Shown piece after piece: positions 1 through 8,950 of a stretch of DNA of 37,062 nucleotides. Each line of letters begins with the position of its first letter. The first letter of the stretch is position 1. This DNA is from a virus. The stretch spans positions 1 through 37,062 of the IMG/VR virus record IMGVR_UViG_3300046680_000296; one strand, written 5' to 3'. A program made the position numbers and the translations under genes. The notes beneath the pieces are model-generated. The model saw only the letters and a program-made list of their open reading frames with translations. It was not told the DNA's origin and did no database searches.

Positions 1-3
1 CCA

Positions 4-1602
4 ATGCTGACTGTTTCCCCGCCTGTTGGCTCCAACCCGGCCAGCCAACATAACTTGCGCTACCTGATGGCCCTGAAACGCCAGCAGGCAGCGCTCTTTG
101 CGCGCGACAGGCTACTCAGATTTGGCCAGTTGCTGAGACCGGATCCGGACCATGCCGACGATCCCGGCTTCTCGCTCTACCAGGCCGCGAGACACCACGA
201 AGTCATCGCCGCCGCGCTCGAAGAGGTCGAGGCGGGCCGGATCAAGCGCCTGATCGTCAATTGCCCACCGCGTCATGGCAAATCCGAATTAACCTCTCGC
301 CTGTTTCCCGCCTGGTTCATCGGTCGGCATCCGACTTCCTCTCTGATATTGGCGACTTACAATGAAAAATTCTCCTGGGATTTCGGCCGCGAAGTTCGGC
401 AAATCATCGAAGACCCCATCTACGGCCAAATCTTCCCCGGCATCGAGCTTACCTCAGCCTCCGTCGATCGCGTCGAAACCACCGACAACGGCAAGCTCTT
501 CTTCGTCGGGCGTGGCGGCTCTATTACAGGACGCGGCGCAATTGGGCTCATCCTCGATGACCCCATCAAGGACCGCGTCGAAGCCGATTCTCCGACTACC
601 CGCAACAAGCTCTGGACCTGGTACACCCAGGTCATCAAATCCCGGCTTCTCACCTCGAAAGGCTGGATCGTAATCATCCAGACCCGCTGGCACGAGGACG
701 ACCTTGTCGGCAGGCTCACCGATCCGACCAATGTCCACTACAACGAGGCCGAGGCTCGTAAATGGCGCATTATCGATCTGCCCGCTCTCGCTCGGGAGAA
801 TGATCCGATCGGGCGCAAACCAGGACAGGCTCTGTGGCCGGCGCGCTTTCCCAAATCCTACCTCGAAGAGATGCGTGAGGGCGATTCGCGTGGATTTCAG
901 GCGCTCTACCAGGGCTCGCCGACGCCGGAGAAGGGGCACTTCTTCGATGGAGACCGGATCAAGCTCTACCATAAGCAGAGCGACCTTCCCGCCAAGGAGA
1001 CCCTGCGGTTCTACGCGGCAAGCGACCACGCCGTCTCCACCCGTCAGGACGCCGACAAGACCTGCATGGGCGTGGTCGGCATCGATCCAGATGACAATAT
1101 CTGGCTGATGCCCGAGCTGGTCTGGGGCCGCTATCCGACCGATCGGATTGTCGAATTGATGATCGACATGATGGCCAAGTACAAGCCGGTGTTCTGGTGG
1201 GCGGAGAAGGGGCATATCAGTAAGTCCATCGGGCCATTCCTGCGCAAACGCATGCTCGAACGCCAGACATTCGCGGCCGTCTATGAAATGACGCCCTCGA
1301 CCGACAAGCAGTCCAGGGCTCAGGCCATCCAGGCTCGTATCAGCATGGGCAAGGTCTATATGCCCAGTTTCGCGCCCTGGTGGGGCGAGGCTCGCAACGA
1401 ACTCCTGAAATTTCCCTTCGGCACCCACGATGACTTCGTGGATTTCCTGAGCTGGATCGGCATCGGTCTGGTATTGCAGGTGCCGAGGGCTCCGCGCAAG
1501 TCCGAGAGCAAGGCGCCGAAAGTGGGCACCCTCGGCTGGCTCAAGGACGAGTCCAAGCGCCAGAAGCGCGAGGAACAAGCTGTCAAGAATGGAGGCTGGT
1601 AG
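4..1602 (+). CDS. terL: terminase large subunit (TerL)
   Basis: ATP-driven DNA packaging motor and headful/cos nuclease that docks on the portal. The 532-residue protein has a Walker A motif PRHGKS at residues 89-94, a Walker B LILDD at 182-186 and a coupling-type segment QTRWHEDD near 226-233. A C-terminal RNase H-like nuclease begins with AASDHA at 338-343 and has a late acidic GTHDDFVD segment. Length is typical of podovirus and siphovirus TerL. The ATG lies at the window edge, so its ribosome site is not visible and an upstream start cannot be excluded. The portal gene starts 2 bases after its stop. No small terminase gene was recognised anywhere in the window. Confidence 0.95.
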   Translation: MLTVSPPVGSNPASQHNLRYLMALKRQQAALFARDRLLRFGQLLRPDPDHADDPGFSLYQAARHHEVIAAALEEVEAGRIKRLIVNCPPRHGKSELTSRLFPAWFIGRHPTSSLILATYNEKFSWDFGREVRQIIEDPIYGQIFPGIELTSASVDRVETTDNGKLFFVGRGGSITGRGAIGLILDDPIKDRVEADSPTTRNKLWTWYTQVIKSRLLTSKGWIVIIQTRWHEDDLVGRLTDPTNVHYNEAEARKWRIIDLPALARENDPIGRKPGQALWPARFPKSYLEEMREGDSRGFQALYQGSPTPEKGHFFDGDRIKLYHKQSDLPAKETLRFYAASDHAVSTRQDADKTCMGVVGIDPDDNIWLMPELVWGRYPTDRIVELMIDMMAKYKPVFWWAEKGHISKSIGPFLRKRMLERQTFAAVYEMTPSTDKQSRAQAIQARISMGKVYMPSFAPWWGEARNELLKFPFGTHDDFVDFLSWIGIGLVLQVPRAPRKSESKAPKVGTLGWLKDESKRQKREEQAVKNGGW

Positions 1603-1604
1603 AA

Positions 1605-4313
1605 ATGGCCAATTTCGGTACCCCGCCTTCAGGTCCGACCGTGACGCCTGACGAGCCCGATGTAGCTGGCATGCCGGACGAGGCCGATCCGGGTCTTGTC
1701 GATGCCCTCAGCCAGCCCACCAGGCCCGGCAAGGTGGTCTCCCGCGAGGCTCCGGAGCCCGACGAGAAGCGCGCCGCCCTGGTCAAGTCGATCACTTCGA
1801 TGATTAAACAGGCCAAGACGCACTGGGATAAGACCTTCCGCAAGATGGAGATGCATCAGAAGTTCGCGGCCGGCATCCAGTGGCCGCAAGAGACCAAGAT
1901 CGAGGCTTTCAACGACGACAAGAACGATCTCTACATCGCGAATATCACTCTCAGGCATATCCAGCAGCGCGTGGCTGTCACTTATGCCAAGAACCCCAAG
2001 GCCGTGGCCAAGAGGCGCCACCGGCTGTTGGCGACGGTCTGGGACGGCTCGATGCAGACGCTGTCACAAGCGACAGCGATCCTCCAGCAGGCCGACCAGG
2101 CTCAGAAGATGATCCAGGCCGGCGTGATGATGGGATTGGCTTCTGCGGCCTCCGGGGTGCCGATTTCGGCAATTCCGCTCGCTCTTGGAGCCCGGGGCGC
2201 CCCCGGCATCGTTCCGACCGAGCCCGGCACCTCTTCCGGTGTCGCGGCAGCCGCCGCTGGAGTTCCAGGGGGCGATGGCGGGCCATCTTCGCCTGGCCCG
2301 GGCTTGCCTCCAGGAGGGCCTCCGGGTGCCCCTGCGCCCGGAGGTTCCCCCATGCCGGGCATGCCTCAGAGCCCGCTGCCGGGCCACTTGCCACCTCATG
2401 GCATGCCGCCTCCGAATGGTCAGATGATGCCGCCGCCTCCCGGTATCCCGTCCCCCGGTGGCGCTCCCCCAGACGCCACCGCGTCGATGGGGCCACCGGG
2501 ACCGGGTCCTGGCCCAGCGCCCTCTCCGCTGGGCCAGAATCCGATGATCCCGGGCATGCCGAACATGCCCGATCCGCAGATGATCGCCGACGCCACCGCG
2601 ATCGTCCAGGACGCGCAATCGGTGAAGGCGACGATCGATCAGCTCAACAAGATCGGTAAGACCCTCGAACTTCTTTATGAGTACGAGATCGATGAACAGC
2701 AGCAGCCGTTCAAGTCGATGATGAAGATGACTGTCCGCAGAGCCGCGACCTCTGGCGTGGGTTGGATCAAGCTTGGCTTCCAGCGCGTCATGCAGCCGTC
2801 CCCCAACAAGGACTCGCGTATCGCCGATATCCAGGCCCAGCTCGAACTCACCAGGCGCATCTCTGCCGACCTCGCTGACGATGACGCCGATCTCGATGAC
2901 GCCGAAGCCGAACAGCTTCGCCTCACCATGGCCTCTATCAGCAAGGAACAGGACGTCGTCATTCGCGAGGGCCTGATGTTCTCGTGGCCCAAGCCCACGG
3001 CGATCATCCCCGATCCGCGCGTGATCCAGCTTCGCGACTTCCTTGGAGCCTCATGGGTAGCCGAGGAGTATTGTCTCACGCCTAACGAGGTCCAGGAGAC
3101 TTACGGTGTTGACGTCGAATCCTCCTACACCTCTTACACCCGCACCGATACCGGCACCGACTACGAACGCGCCTATGTCGAATGGCAATCGGGTATCAAG
3201 GGCGCCGATGACGCTGGAATTTCCAAGGGAGATTCCGGAAATTGCCTTGTCTGGGAGTTTTATAACAAGCGGGACGGTCTGGTTTATGTCCTATGCGACG
3301 GATGGAAGGATTTCCTTAGAGAGCCTGCCGCCCCAGAGACTTATACCGACCGATTCTGGCCCTGGTTCCTCGTCGCCTTCAACGAGTGCGACGGCACCGC
3401 CTATCCCCAGTCTGACGTCAATCTTGTCAAGCCCATGCAGCTTGAGCTTAACCGATCTCGCCAAGGTCTGCGTGAGCATCGTTTCGCCAACAGGCCCAAG
3501 ACCGCCTACGCCGAGGGCGCTCTTTCGCCGGAAGATGTGCAAGCCTTCCAGACGCATCCGGTCAACGCGCTGATCGCGGTCTCCGGGCTCCAGCCCGGTC
3601 AGGATATCAACCAGTTGATCTCTGGCGTGAAAGGTGTCCCCGTCGATCCCAACCTCTATGAAGTCAATCCGATCTTCCAGGATCTCCTGCGCGTGATTGG
3701 CGATCAGCAGACCGATCTCGGTGGCATGTCCAACTCGACCGCGACGGAGACCAATATCGCGGCTTCCGCCAAGGCCGACGCCCAGGGCTCGGCTTCCGAC
3801 GATCTTGACGACACTCTCACCGCTCTCGCCCGGGCCGCGAGCCAGATCCTTCTTCTTAATGTTTCTGCGGATACCGTGAAGGAAATCGTCGGTCCCGGCG
3901 CCGTCTGGCCCGAACTGACCAAGGCGCAAGTGGCGAAAGATATCTATCTCGACGTCGAGGCGGGCTCTTCCGGCAGGCCGAACCAGGCCCAGGAACTTCA
4001 GAACTTCGAGCGCCTCGCCCCGATTCTGATGCAGATCCCGGGCATCACGCCGACCTGGATGGCCAAGCAGGCGATCGGTCGCCTGGACGACGATATCGAC
4101 GTCTCCGAGGCGGTCTCCGATGGAGCCCCGAGTATCCTCCAGATGAATGGCGTCCAGCCAGGCATGTCCCAGGCCCCTGGCGGGCCAAATCCAGCGCTCC
4201 AGGGCGCCGCCGGCCCACAAGGCGCTACCGGAGCCCCAGGGCCTCCGGCGCCGAGCCCGTCAGCGCCTAGTGTAATGCAGGCTCAACCATCCCAGAATGG
4301 ACTGCCGAACTGA
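1605..4313 (+). CDS. portal protein with Pro/Gly-rich insertion
   Basis: Twelve-fold head-to-tail connector ring through which DNA is packaged and ejected. The assignment rests on position directly after TerL, a length of 902 residues and a C-terminal segment rich in Asn, Thr, Ala and Asp (SNSTATETNIAASAKADAQG) typical of podovirus portals. The protein has an unusual low-complexity insertion at about residues 196-323 (positions 2190-2573), rich in Pro, Gly and Met with collagen-like GxP triplets. A second Pro/Gly/Gln-rich tail covers roughly the last 45 residues. Without the insertion the core is about 770 residues, close to P22-class portals. The start overlaps the terminase region closely, suggesting translational coupling. 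Confidence 0.88.
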   Translation: MANFGTPPSGPTVTPDEPDVAGMPDEADPGLVDALSQPTRPGKVVSREAPEPDEKRAALVKSITSMIKQAKTHWDKTFRKMEMHQKFAAGIQWPQETKIEAFNDDKNDLYIANITLRHIQQRVAVTYAKNPKAVAKRRHRLLATVWDGSMQTLSQATAILQQADQAQKMIQAGVMMGLASAASGVPISAIPLALGARGAPGIVPTEPGTSSGVAAAAAGVPGGDGGPSSPGPGLPPGGPPGAPAPGGSPMPGMPQSPLPGHLPPHGMPPPNGQMMPPPPGIPSPGGAPPDATASMGPPGPGPGPAPSPLGQNPMIPGMPNMPDPQMIADATAIVQDAQSVKATIDQLNKIGKTLELLYEYEIDEQQQPFKSMMKMTVRRAATSGVGWIKLGFQRVMQPSPNKDSRIADIQAQLELTRRISADLADDDADLDDAEAEQLRLTMASISKEQDVVIREGLMFSWPKPTAIIPDPRVIQLRDFLGASWVAEEYCLTPNEVQETYGVDVESSYTSYTRTDTGTDYERAYVEWQSGIKGADDAGISKGDSGNCLVWEFYNKRDGLVYVLCDGWKDFLREPAAPETYTDRFWPWFLVAFNECDGTAYPQSDVNLVKPMQLELNRSRQGLREHRFANRPKTAYAEGALSPEDVQAFQTHPVNALIAVSGLQPGQDINQLISGVKGVPVDPNLYEVNPIFQDLLRVIGDQQTDLGGMSNSTATETNIAASAKADAQGSASDDLDDTLTALARAASQILLLNVSADTVKEIVGPGAVWPELTKAQVAKDIYLDVEAGSSGRPNQAQELQNFERLAPILMQIPGITPTWMAKQAIGRLDDDIDVSEAVSDGAPSILQMNGVQPGMSQAPGGPNPALQGAAGPQGATGAPGPPAPSPSAPSVMQAQPSQNGLPN

Positions 4314-4350
4314 TCTGTGCCTATAAATCGACAGGAGAGCCCAAGTCCCA

Positions 4351-5433
4351 ATGGCACCAACCTCTGACCTTAATGCCTCCGAGAACTTCGATGGACCCTC
4401 CAGCCAAGCGCCGGAGACTTCATCGCCTGCCGTGGAGACCACGCCAAGCGCGCCCTCCCCGGAGCCTTCCAGTACCCCATCTACCGAAGTCAAGCCGGGA
4501 GAAGCCAAGGAAACCCTCCTCGACGCCGTCCTCAAGGTGGTTCCGACCACGCCCGAGGAAGACGTCCTGGGCAGGTCCAAGGACGCGGACCCGGACGCGA
4601 AGCCCGAAACCGAGGATCAGGCTGGCAAGAAACCAGACGAGCCCGAGGACACCACAACTGACGAGGACGACGAGAAAGCCGCTGCCGAAGCAGCTAATCC
4701 CGCCACTCGAAAGAAGATCAACAAGCTGCTGAAGCAGCGGCACGAGCTTCGCAACGAAGTTGCGTCTCTCAGGCCGACTGCCCAGATCGGCGGCGAACTC
4801 CAGACGTTCGCGACCACAAATGACCTGTCGGGTGATGACATCATCATGACCCTGAACATGGCAGCCGCCCTCCGGAGAGGCGACTATCATTCGTTCTACC
4901 AGGCCGTGGCTCCGTTCGTTCGCAAGGCTCAGGAATATCTCGGGGTAGTACTTCCCGAAGATCTGAACCAGCGCGTCCAGCAGGGGCATATGACGTCCCA
5001 GGCTGCTGCGGAGTTCGCACGGACCCGCTTCGACAAGGAGCTGGCCGATGCGCGAGTCCAGGATTCCCAGATTGCCCAGAGCAATTCGGGGCTCCAGGCT
5101 CTGCAAGCCGATATCCAGCGTGGTGTCACCGCTCTCGAAGGTAGATTTGCCGCGAGCGACCCCGACTATAAGGCAAAGGCCGGCCAAGTTCGCCGGATGG
5201 CGCAAGCCCTGCTGTTCGAGCATGGCGGTAAGATCTCTTCGTTGCAGGAGGCCATGGACATCACCAGGGCCGCCTATGCCGAAGTCAACAAGACCTTCCG
5301 CCAGCTCCAGCCAGCACCGCGTGCGACCAATCCAGTGCCCAATGGCTATGGTACATCGCCTGCCGTTCGTCGCGAGCCCACGACCTTGATGGAAGCGGCC
5401 CTCCAGGGCCTGGCGGCTTCGCGGCGCGGCTAA
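4351..5433 (+). CDS. capsid scaffold/assembly protein
   Basis: Probable internal scaffold that guides procapsid assembly. The assignment comes from its place between portal and major capsid genes and from composition: an acidic, Pro/Ser/Thr-rich first third, a Lys/Glu coiled-coil stretch near residues 125-150 (KKINKLLKQRHELRNEV), helical middle parts and a basic C terminus, as in podovirus scaffolds. It is 360 residues long. A GGAG ribosome site lies about 15 bases before the ATG. No protease motif was recognised, so maturation would rely on scaffold exit rather than cleavage by this protein. Function is inferred mainly from synteny. Confidence 0.75.
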   Translation: MAPTSDLNASENFDGPSSQAPETSSPAVETTPSAPSPEPSSTPSTEVKPGEAKETLLDAVLKVVPTTPEEDVLGRSKDADPDAKPETEDQAGKKPDEPEDTTTDEDDEKAAAEAANPATRKKINKLLKQRHELRNEVASLRPTAQIGGELQTFATTNDLSGDDIIMTLNMAAALRRGDYHSFYQAVAPFVRKAQEYLGVVLPEDLNQRVQQGHMTSQAAAEFARTRFDKELADARVQDSQIAQSNSGLQALQADIQRGVTALEGRFAASDPDYKAKAGQVRRMAQALLFEHGGKISSLQEAMDITRAAYAEVNKTFRQLQPAPRATNPVPNGYGTSPAVRREPTTLMEAALQGLAASRRG

Positions 5434-5446
5434 CGGGAGCATCCCG
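5434..5446 (+). promoter_or_regulatory. RBS hairpin abutting capsid start codon
   Basis: CGGGA (5434-5438) and TCCCG (5442-5446) are perfect complements around a 3-base loop. They include the GGGAG ribosome site and end at the base before the capsid ATG. This could limit ribosome access, but the stem is short and may be chance in GC-rich DNA. Confidence 0.4.
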
Positions 5447-6562
5447 ATGGCTTTCACAGCCGGGGAAATCCAGAACATCGCCAATGCGGCACTGGATTTC
5501 TACCTCAATAAGGGCGACCAGTTTCGCCAGACTATCCAATCGCGCCCTTTATGGGACAAACTAAGTGCGAAGAAGAAATTCTTCCCTGGTGGCAAGGGCA
5601 ATATTTCTCTTGCCGTCTCTGGAGCCTTCGGCGACGGCTCTGGAAACGACGTGGTCAAGGGTTACACCCACAACGATACGGTCGTCTTCTACACAGCGGC
5701 CAACATCAAGCGGGCGGCCTACCCCTGGCGCGAACATCATCTGGGTATCACCCTTACCCATACCGAGCTGAAAATCGATGGCATCTCCGTCGTAGATCCA
5801 GGCTCGAACGGCGAGAAGACCTCCAACCACTCCGGTCGTGAAATGACCGTGCTGGTTGGCCTCCTGGAAGACAAGCTCTTCGATCTTGGTGAAAACTACG
5901 CCAGAGGCATGAATAAGCTTGCCTATGGCGACGGCACAGCAGACCCGAAGGCCATGGCCGGGCTCGGATTGCTGGTGGCTGACGACCCATCCGTGGGCGT
6001 TGTGGGCGGTCTAGACCGCGCCAACGCGGCTTACACATGGTGGCGTAACAGAGCCTACACCGCTGCATTCGGAGCGAAAGTCACCGGCACTCCTGCCCTC
6101 TCGGCATGGGGTGGTGGTCCCATTACTTCCGACGTGGCGGACGGCGGCGCTCTTCTCACTGCCTTGCAGACGATGAAGCGCCAATTGACCAGGTACGGGG
6201 GTGAGCCGGATACCTTCGTCGCGGGCTCTGACTTCATAGCCGCGATGGAGAAGGAGATCCGGGCCAACGGCAACTACTCCATGACTGGCTTCACCAAGAA
6301 CCAGGACGGCAGCATGGGCGATATGTATTTCGCGGGCTCGGAGATCGTCTACGATCCGACCCTCGATGACCTCGCCCATTCGAAGCGGGCCTATTGGCTC
6401 GATCTCAAGAAGATCGGGCTGATGCCGATGGAAGACGAGTGGATGCACCAGCATACCCCGGCGCGTCCGGCGAACCAGTTTATAATGAACCGCTCAATTA
6501 CGTCAACCATGCAAATGGTTGGAAAGCAATTCAATTCCAGCGCTGTGATTGACATTGCTTGA
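5447..6562 (+). CDS. major capsid protein
   Basis: Shell-forming capsid protein, 371 residues, immediately after the scaffold gene. The sequence shows an N-terminal helix, a glycine-rich loop (PGGKGNISLAVSGAFGDGSG) around residues 47-66, then mixed beta/alpha content and a C-terminal NQFIMNRSITSTMQ segment, consistent with an HK97-fold phage capsid. No N-terminal prohead domain needing cleavage is evident. Third positions are strongly G/C, as expected for a high-expression gene. The ATG follows a GGGAG ribosome site that is itself held in a small hairpin. A strong inverted repeat follows the stop codon. Confidence 0.87.
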   Translation: MAFTAGEIQNIANAALDFYLNKGDQFRQTIQSRPLWDKLSAKKKFFPGGKGNISLAVSGAFGDGSGNDVVKGYTHNDTVVFYTAANIKRAAYPWREHHLGITLTHTELKIDGISVVDPGSNGEKTSNHSGREMTVLVGLLEDKLFDLGENYARGMNKLAYGDGTADPKAMAGLGLLVADDPSVGVVGGLDRANAAYTWWRNRAYTAAFGAKVTGTPALSAWGGGPITSDVADGGALLTALQTMKRQLTRYGGEPDTFVAGSDFIAAMEKEIRANGNYSMTGFTKNQDGSMGDMYFAGSEIVYDPTLDDLAHSKRAYWLDLKKIGLMPMEDEWMHQHTPARPANQFIMNRSITSTMQMVGKQFNSSAVIDIA

Positions 6563-6575
6563 TAAACTGAATAAA

Positions 6576-6601
6576 CTAGGGGCTCTGAAAGGAGCCCCTA
6601 G
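6576..6601 (+). terminator. 10-bp hairpin after capsid gene, abutting HNH start codon
   Basis: CTAGGGGCTC (6576-6585) and GAGCCCCTAG (6592-6601) form a perfect 10-bp stem with loop TGAAAG. It starts 13 bases after the capsid stop codon and ends at the base before the next ATG. There is no real T-run after it, so it may attenuate or protect the capsid message rather than terminate classically. The GGAG ribosome site of the next gene (6591-6594) is in the loop edge and 3' arm, so the hairpin should also hide that site. Confidence 0.7.
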
Positions 6602-7201
6602 ATGTTTAAATGCAAAGTCTGTTCTAGAGAGTTTGAAGACGCAATGCGCGCCGGATCAAACCTTACTTGCAAGCCTTGTAAAGCCACTTACCTCAAGGAG
6701 TGGCGAGAACGTAATCCCGGTTATATGAAGGCCCATAACGACCGGTATAACAAAGTTCACCGAGACGAGATTCGCTTACGGCAGTCGGTTTATTATTCAG
6801 ATCCTGAAAATCAGGCAAAGGCGAAGGCTCGAAATAAAGTTCGCTGGGAGACCAAGCGTGCAGAAATCGAAGCTTGGGAAGCGGTCAATAAAGCGAAGCG
6901 GCAACGCCAACGTCGGCAGCGCCACAATGAGCGAATGCAAACTGACGCGATCTACGCGGCTAAACACCGGGCATTTGTACGGGAGACCAAGCGGTTGCGA
7001 GACGTTATCCGAACCTCGCAGCTTGCTCGATACTTTAAGATTGAGATTGACGCTTTCTACGCCAACTGTCCTCCAGGACATGAGGTAGATCATATCGAGC
7101 CCTTGCTGCGATCGGACGCCATGGGGCTCCATGTTCCATGGAATTTGCAGTACCTTCGCAAGCGCGACAATCGGGTCAAGGGAAACAGGGAGTTATCGTG
7201 A
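6602..7201 (+). CDS. HNH homing-type endonuclease (zinc finger + HNH)
   Basis: Probable free-standing homing endonuclease. The N terminus carries two CxxC pairs (CKVC near residues 4-7, CKPC near 23-26) in a zinc-finger layout. The middle is a very basic Arg/Lys/Gln helix. The C terminus has an HNH signature: HEVDHIEPLL, then VPWNLQYL, then KRDNRVKGN. The gene is visibly lower in GC than its neighbours and sits between the capsid gene and a conserved-looking head gene, as expected for an inserted mobile gene. Its stop overlaps the next start as TGATG. The ribosome site is buried in the upstream hairpin. Confidence 0.85.
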   Translation: MFKCKVCSREFEDAMRAGSNLTCKPCKATYLKEWRERNPGYMKAHNDRYNKVHRDEIRLRQSVYYSDPENQAKAKARNKVRWETKRAEIEAWEAVNKAKRQRQRRQRHNERMQTDAIYAAKHRAFVRETKRLRDVIRTSQLARYFKIEIDAFYANCPPGHEVDHIEPLLRSDAMGLHVPWNLQYLRKRDNRVKGNRELS

Positions 7202-7758
7202 TGCACTTCTGCACCGCTAAGGTCGCCATTGCCGGCGACGATCAGCAGGTGGTCCACCGTAACCACTACAGCCCGATTTCCTGGCCCGAGATTGAAGTCC
7301 TGCTCGTCCTGCATGGCGACGGCGCGGTCGGCGAAATCATCCCCTTCGTGGACGTCGAGTTCACGGCTCGCGAGGAGCGCGACCGGCTCGATCGCATCTA
7401 TGGCGAAGACGTGGTTTCCAAGGGCGATTCCAATCGCGCCGCCGTCTATCCGGGGCGCAATCCCAACATGAACATGCTGGCGCCGAGTTTCACCCGCGCG
7501 GTCGGCACGCGCTGGAAGAACCCGATCTCGGGCAGGATGGAGATCGTCACTGAAGATGGTTCCGACGTGCTTCCCAACACGCCGCTCACGCGGGATTCGC
7601 GCCAACCGACGATGGTGCAGATGGTGTCAGTCCCGGCGCAGGTCTCCAGCCCGATGGAGGTAGTCGGCGATCCGCGTCCCGCGACGGTGGAGCCTCCTCG
7701 CAGCAAGGGCTCCAGGTCCCAGAAGTATAACGACGATTCCGATACGCCCTTCGCCTGA
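7201..7758 (+). CDS. head-associated protein of unknown function
   Basis: 185 residues, starting MHFCTAKVAIAG, with a Pro/Ser-rich C terminus. I do not recognise a family. An ATG in the same frame 63 bases upstream would lie inside the HNH gene. The ATG at 7201 is preferred because it overlaps the HNH stop and follows a GGGAG ribosome site near 7189 that lies within the end of the HNH gene. Its place between capsid and head-tail adaptor genes suggests a role in head completion or decoration. Confidence 0.72.
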   Translation: MHFCTAKVAIAGDDQQVVHRNHYSPISWPEIEVLLVLHGDGAVGEIIPFVDVEFTAREERDRLDRIYGEDVVSKGDSNRAAVYPGRNPNMNMLAPSFTRAVGTRWKNPISGRMEIVTEDGSDVLPNTPLTRDSRQPTMVQMVSVPAQVSSPMEVVGDPRPATVEPPRSKGSRSQKYNDDSDTPFA

Positions 7759-7773
7759 CCCAGGAGAGCCCCC

Positions 7774-8466
7774 ATGGCGACCGACACGCTCTCGAACATG
7801 GTGCGAAACCTCAAATCCGAAATTGGGGCCGCGCTGTCGATCGCCCAGGGCCAGAACCAGCTCAGTACGCTCCAGTACCTGTTGCAGCGCACTCAGATCG
7901 AGCTATGGACGGCCTTCACCTGGCCCGACCTCAAGGTCCGCGTCAACACACCAACGGCTGCCGGGCAGTACAAATATCCCTACACGCCGGCCATGGGCTT
8001 CGATCAGATCCGCGAGACCTGGTGGGCTCAGGCCAATTCCTCGGAATGGACCGAGGTCGGTTATGGCATCGCCGAATACATGATCAGGGGTGATGACACC
8101 AATTCGATGGCTGGCGACCCCGTGCAGTTCTGGGACGTGGCGGATACCGCGAACTTTCGAGTGTGGCCCACTCCAGCGAGCGTTGGCTATGTGCGTTTCA
8201 TCGGCAACAAGGCTCTGGCGCCCTTCATCCTCGATACCGACGTCAGCACCATTGATTCCACCGTGATCACCATGTTCGCGGGTGCCGAACTTCTCGCTCG
8301 GGCCAAGGCGGCGGACGCCCAGACCAAGCTCCAGAAGGCGCAGAGGCACCTGCTGAAGCTGCTCGGCAACAAGACTTCGGCCAAGAACAAGGTCTCGACC
8401 CTGGGAGGCTTCGCCGGCAGGCCGAGACCGACTCCATACCTTGATTTTTTACCTACGTTTAACTAG
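7774..8466 (+). CDS. head-tail adaptor (T7 gp11 / P22 gp4-like)
   Basis: Likely the adaptor ring that joins portal to tail. The 230-residue protein has an N-terminal helical region with LLQRTQIELWTAFTWPDL near residues 35-52, matching the helix-then-Trp/Pro pattern of gp11/gp4-type adaptors. A beta-rich middle and a C-terminal helical, Lys/Ala-rich segment follow. It starts after a good AGGAGAG ribosome site. Position after the capsid genes and before the tail hub matches podovirus gene order. The exact family is inferred, since no catalytic motif exists to check. Confidence 0.72.
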   Translation: MATDTLSNMVRNLKSEIGAALSIAQGQNQLSTLQYLLQRTQIELWTAFTWPDLKVRVNTPTAAGQYKYPYTPAMGFDQIRETWWAQANSSEWTEVGYGIAEYMIRGDDTNSMAGDPVQFWDVADTANFRVWPTPASVGYVRFIGNKALAPFILDTDVSTIDSTVITMFAGAELLARAKAADAQTKLQKAQRHLLKLLGNKTSAKNKVSTLGGFAGRPRPTPYLDFLPTFN

Positions 8467-8475
8467 AAATAGCCG

Positions 8476-8934
8476 ATGGAAAATTGGCTCCCCCTACCGG
8501 GCTTTGAAGGTCGCTATGAAGTCAGTGACCTCGGGCGTGTTAAGTCTCTTCCAAGCGGTCGCATTCTCGGGCAAGCATCCACTGCTGGCTATCGTGCTGT
8601 GAATCTCCGGCATGGGAAATTTCGACAACCCGCTTGTGTCCATCGGCTCGTCATGCGGGCTTTCGTCGGGCTGCCGCCGCCAAAGCACGAGGTTCGCCAT
8701 CTCGATGGAGACCGGGCGAACAACGTTCTCTCGAACCTGCGCTATGGCACTCGATCTGAGAACTGTATTGATATGATTGCGCATGGCCGCAGTCGAAATA
8801 AGATGAGCCCGGATACCGCTAGAGCCATATTGGCGTGGCCGCGAGGAAAACGCGGGCTCTACGCAGCATTTCCAGAAGTAACTTGGCCTACTATAGATGC
8901 TATTCGCAGCCGTTATATATGGAAACATCTATGA
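8476..8934 (+). CDS. NUMOD4-HNH homing-type endonuclease
   Basis: 152 residues with two recognisable parts. NUMOD4 is at about residues 3-30 (WLPLPGFEGRYEVSDLGRVKS). An HNH_3-type core follows, with VHRLVMRAFVG, then HEVRHLDGDRANN and LSNLRYGTRSEN near residues 56-96. The C terminus may form a DNA-binding helix-turn-helix (WPTIDAIRSRYIWKHL). Known relatives are free-standing or intron homing endonucleases. It starts 9 bases after the adaptor stop with no convincing ribosome site, and separates two tail genes. The capsid-side HNH gene is of a different subfamily, so they were probably acquired independently. Confidence 0.88.
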   Translation: MENWLPLPGFEGRYEVSDLGRVKSLPSGRILGQASTAGYRAVNLRHGKFRQPACVHRLVMRAFVGLPPPKHEVRHLDGDRANNVLSNLRYGTRSENCIDMIAHGRSRNKMSPDTARAILAWPRGKRGLYAAFPEVTWPTIDAIRSRYIWKHL

Positions 8935-8950
8935 CGGAGGTATCATAGTA

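Noticed and set aside
454-1578. Long antisense open frame opposite the terminase gene (and similar ones opposite portal, scaffold and internal virion genes)
   Set aside because: Shadow of strong G/C third-position bias in the sense gene; no ribosome site, no recognisable motifs, and the sense protein has clear catalytic motifs.
8897-8950. Upstream start of the tail hub gene
   Set aside because: It lies inside the HNH gene without a ribosome site, whereas GGAGG correctly precedes the ATG at 8951.
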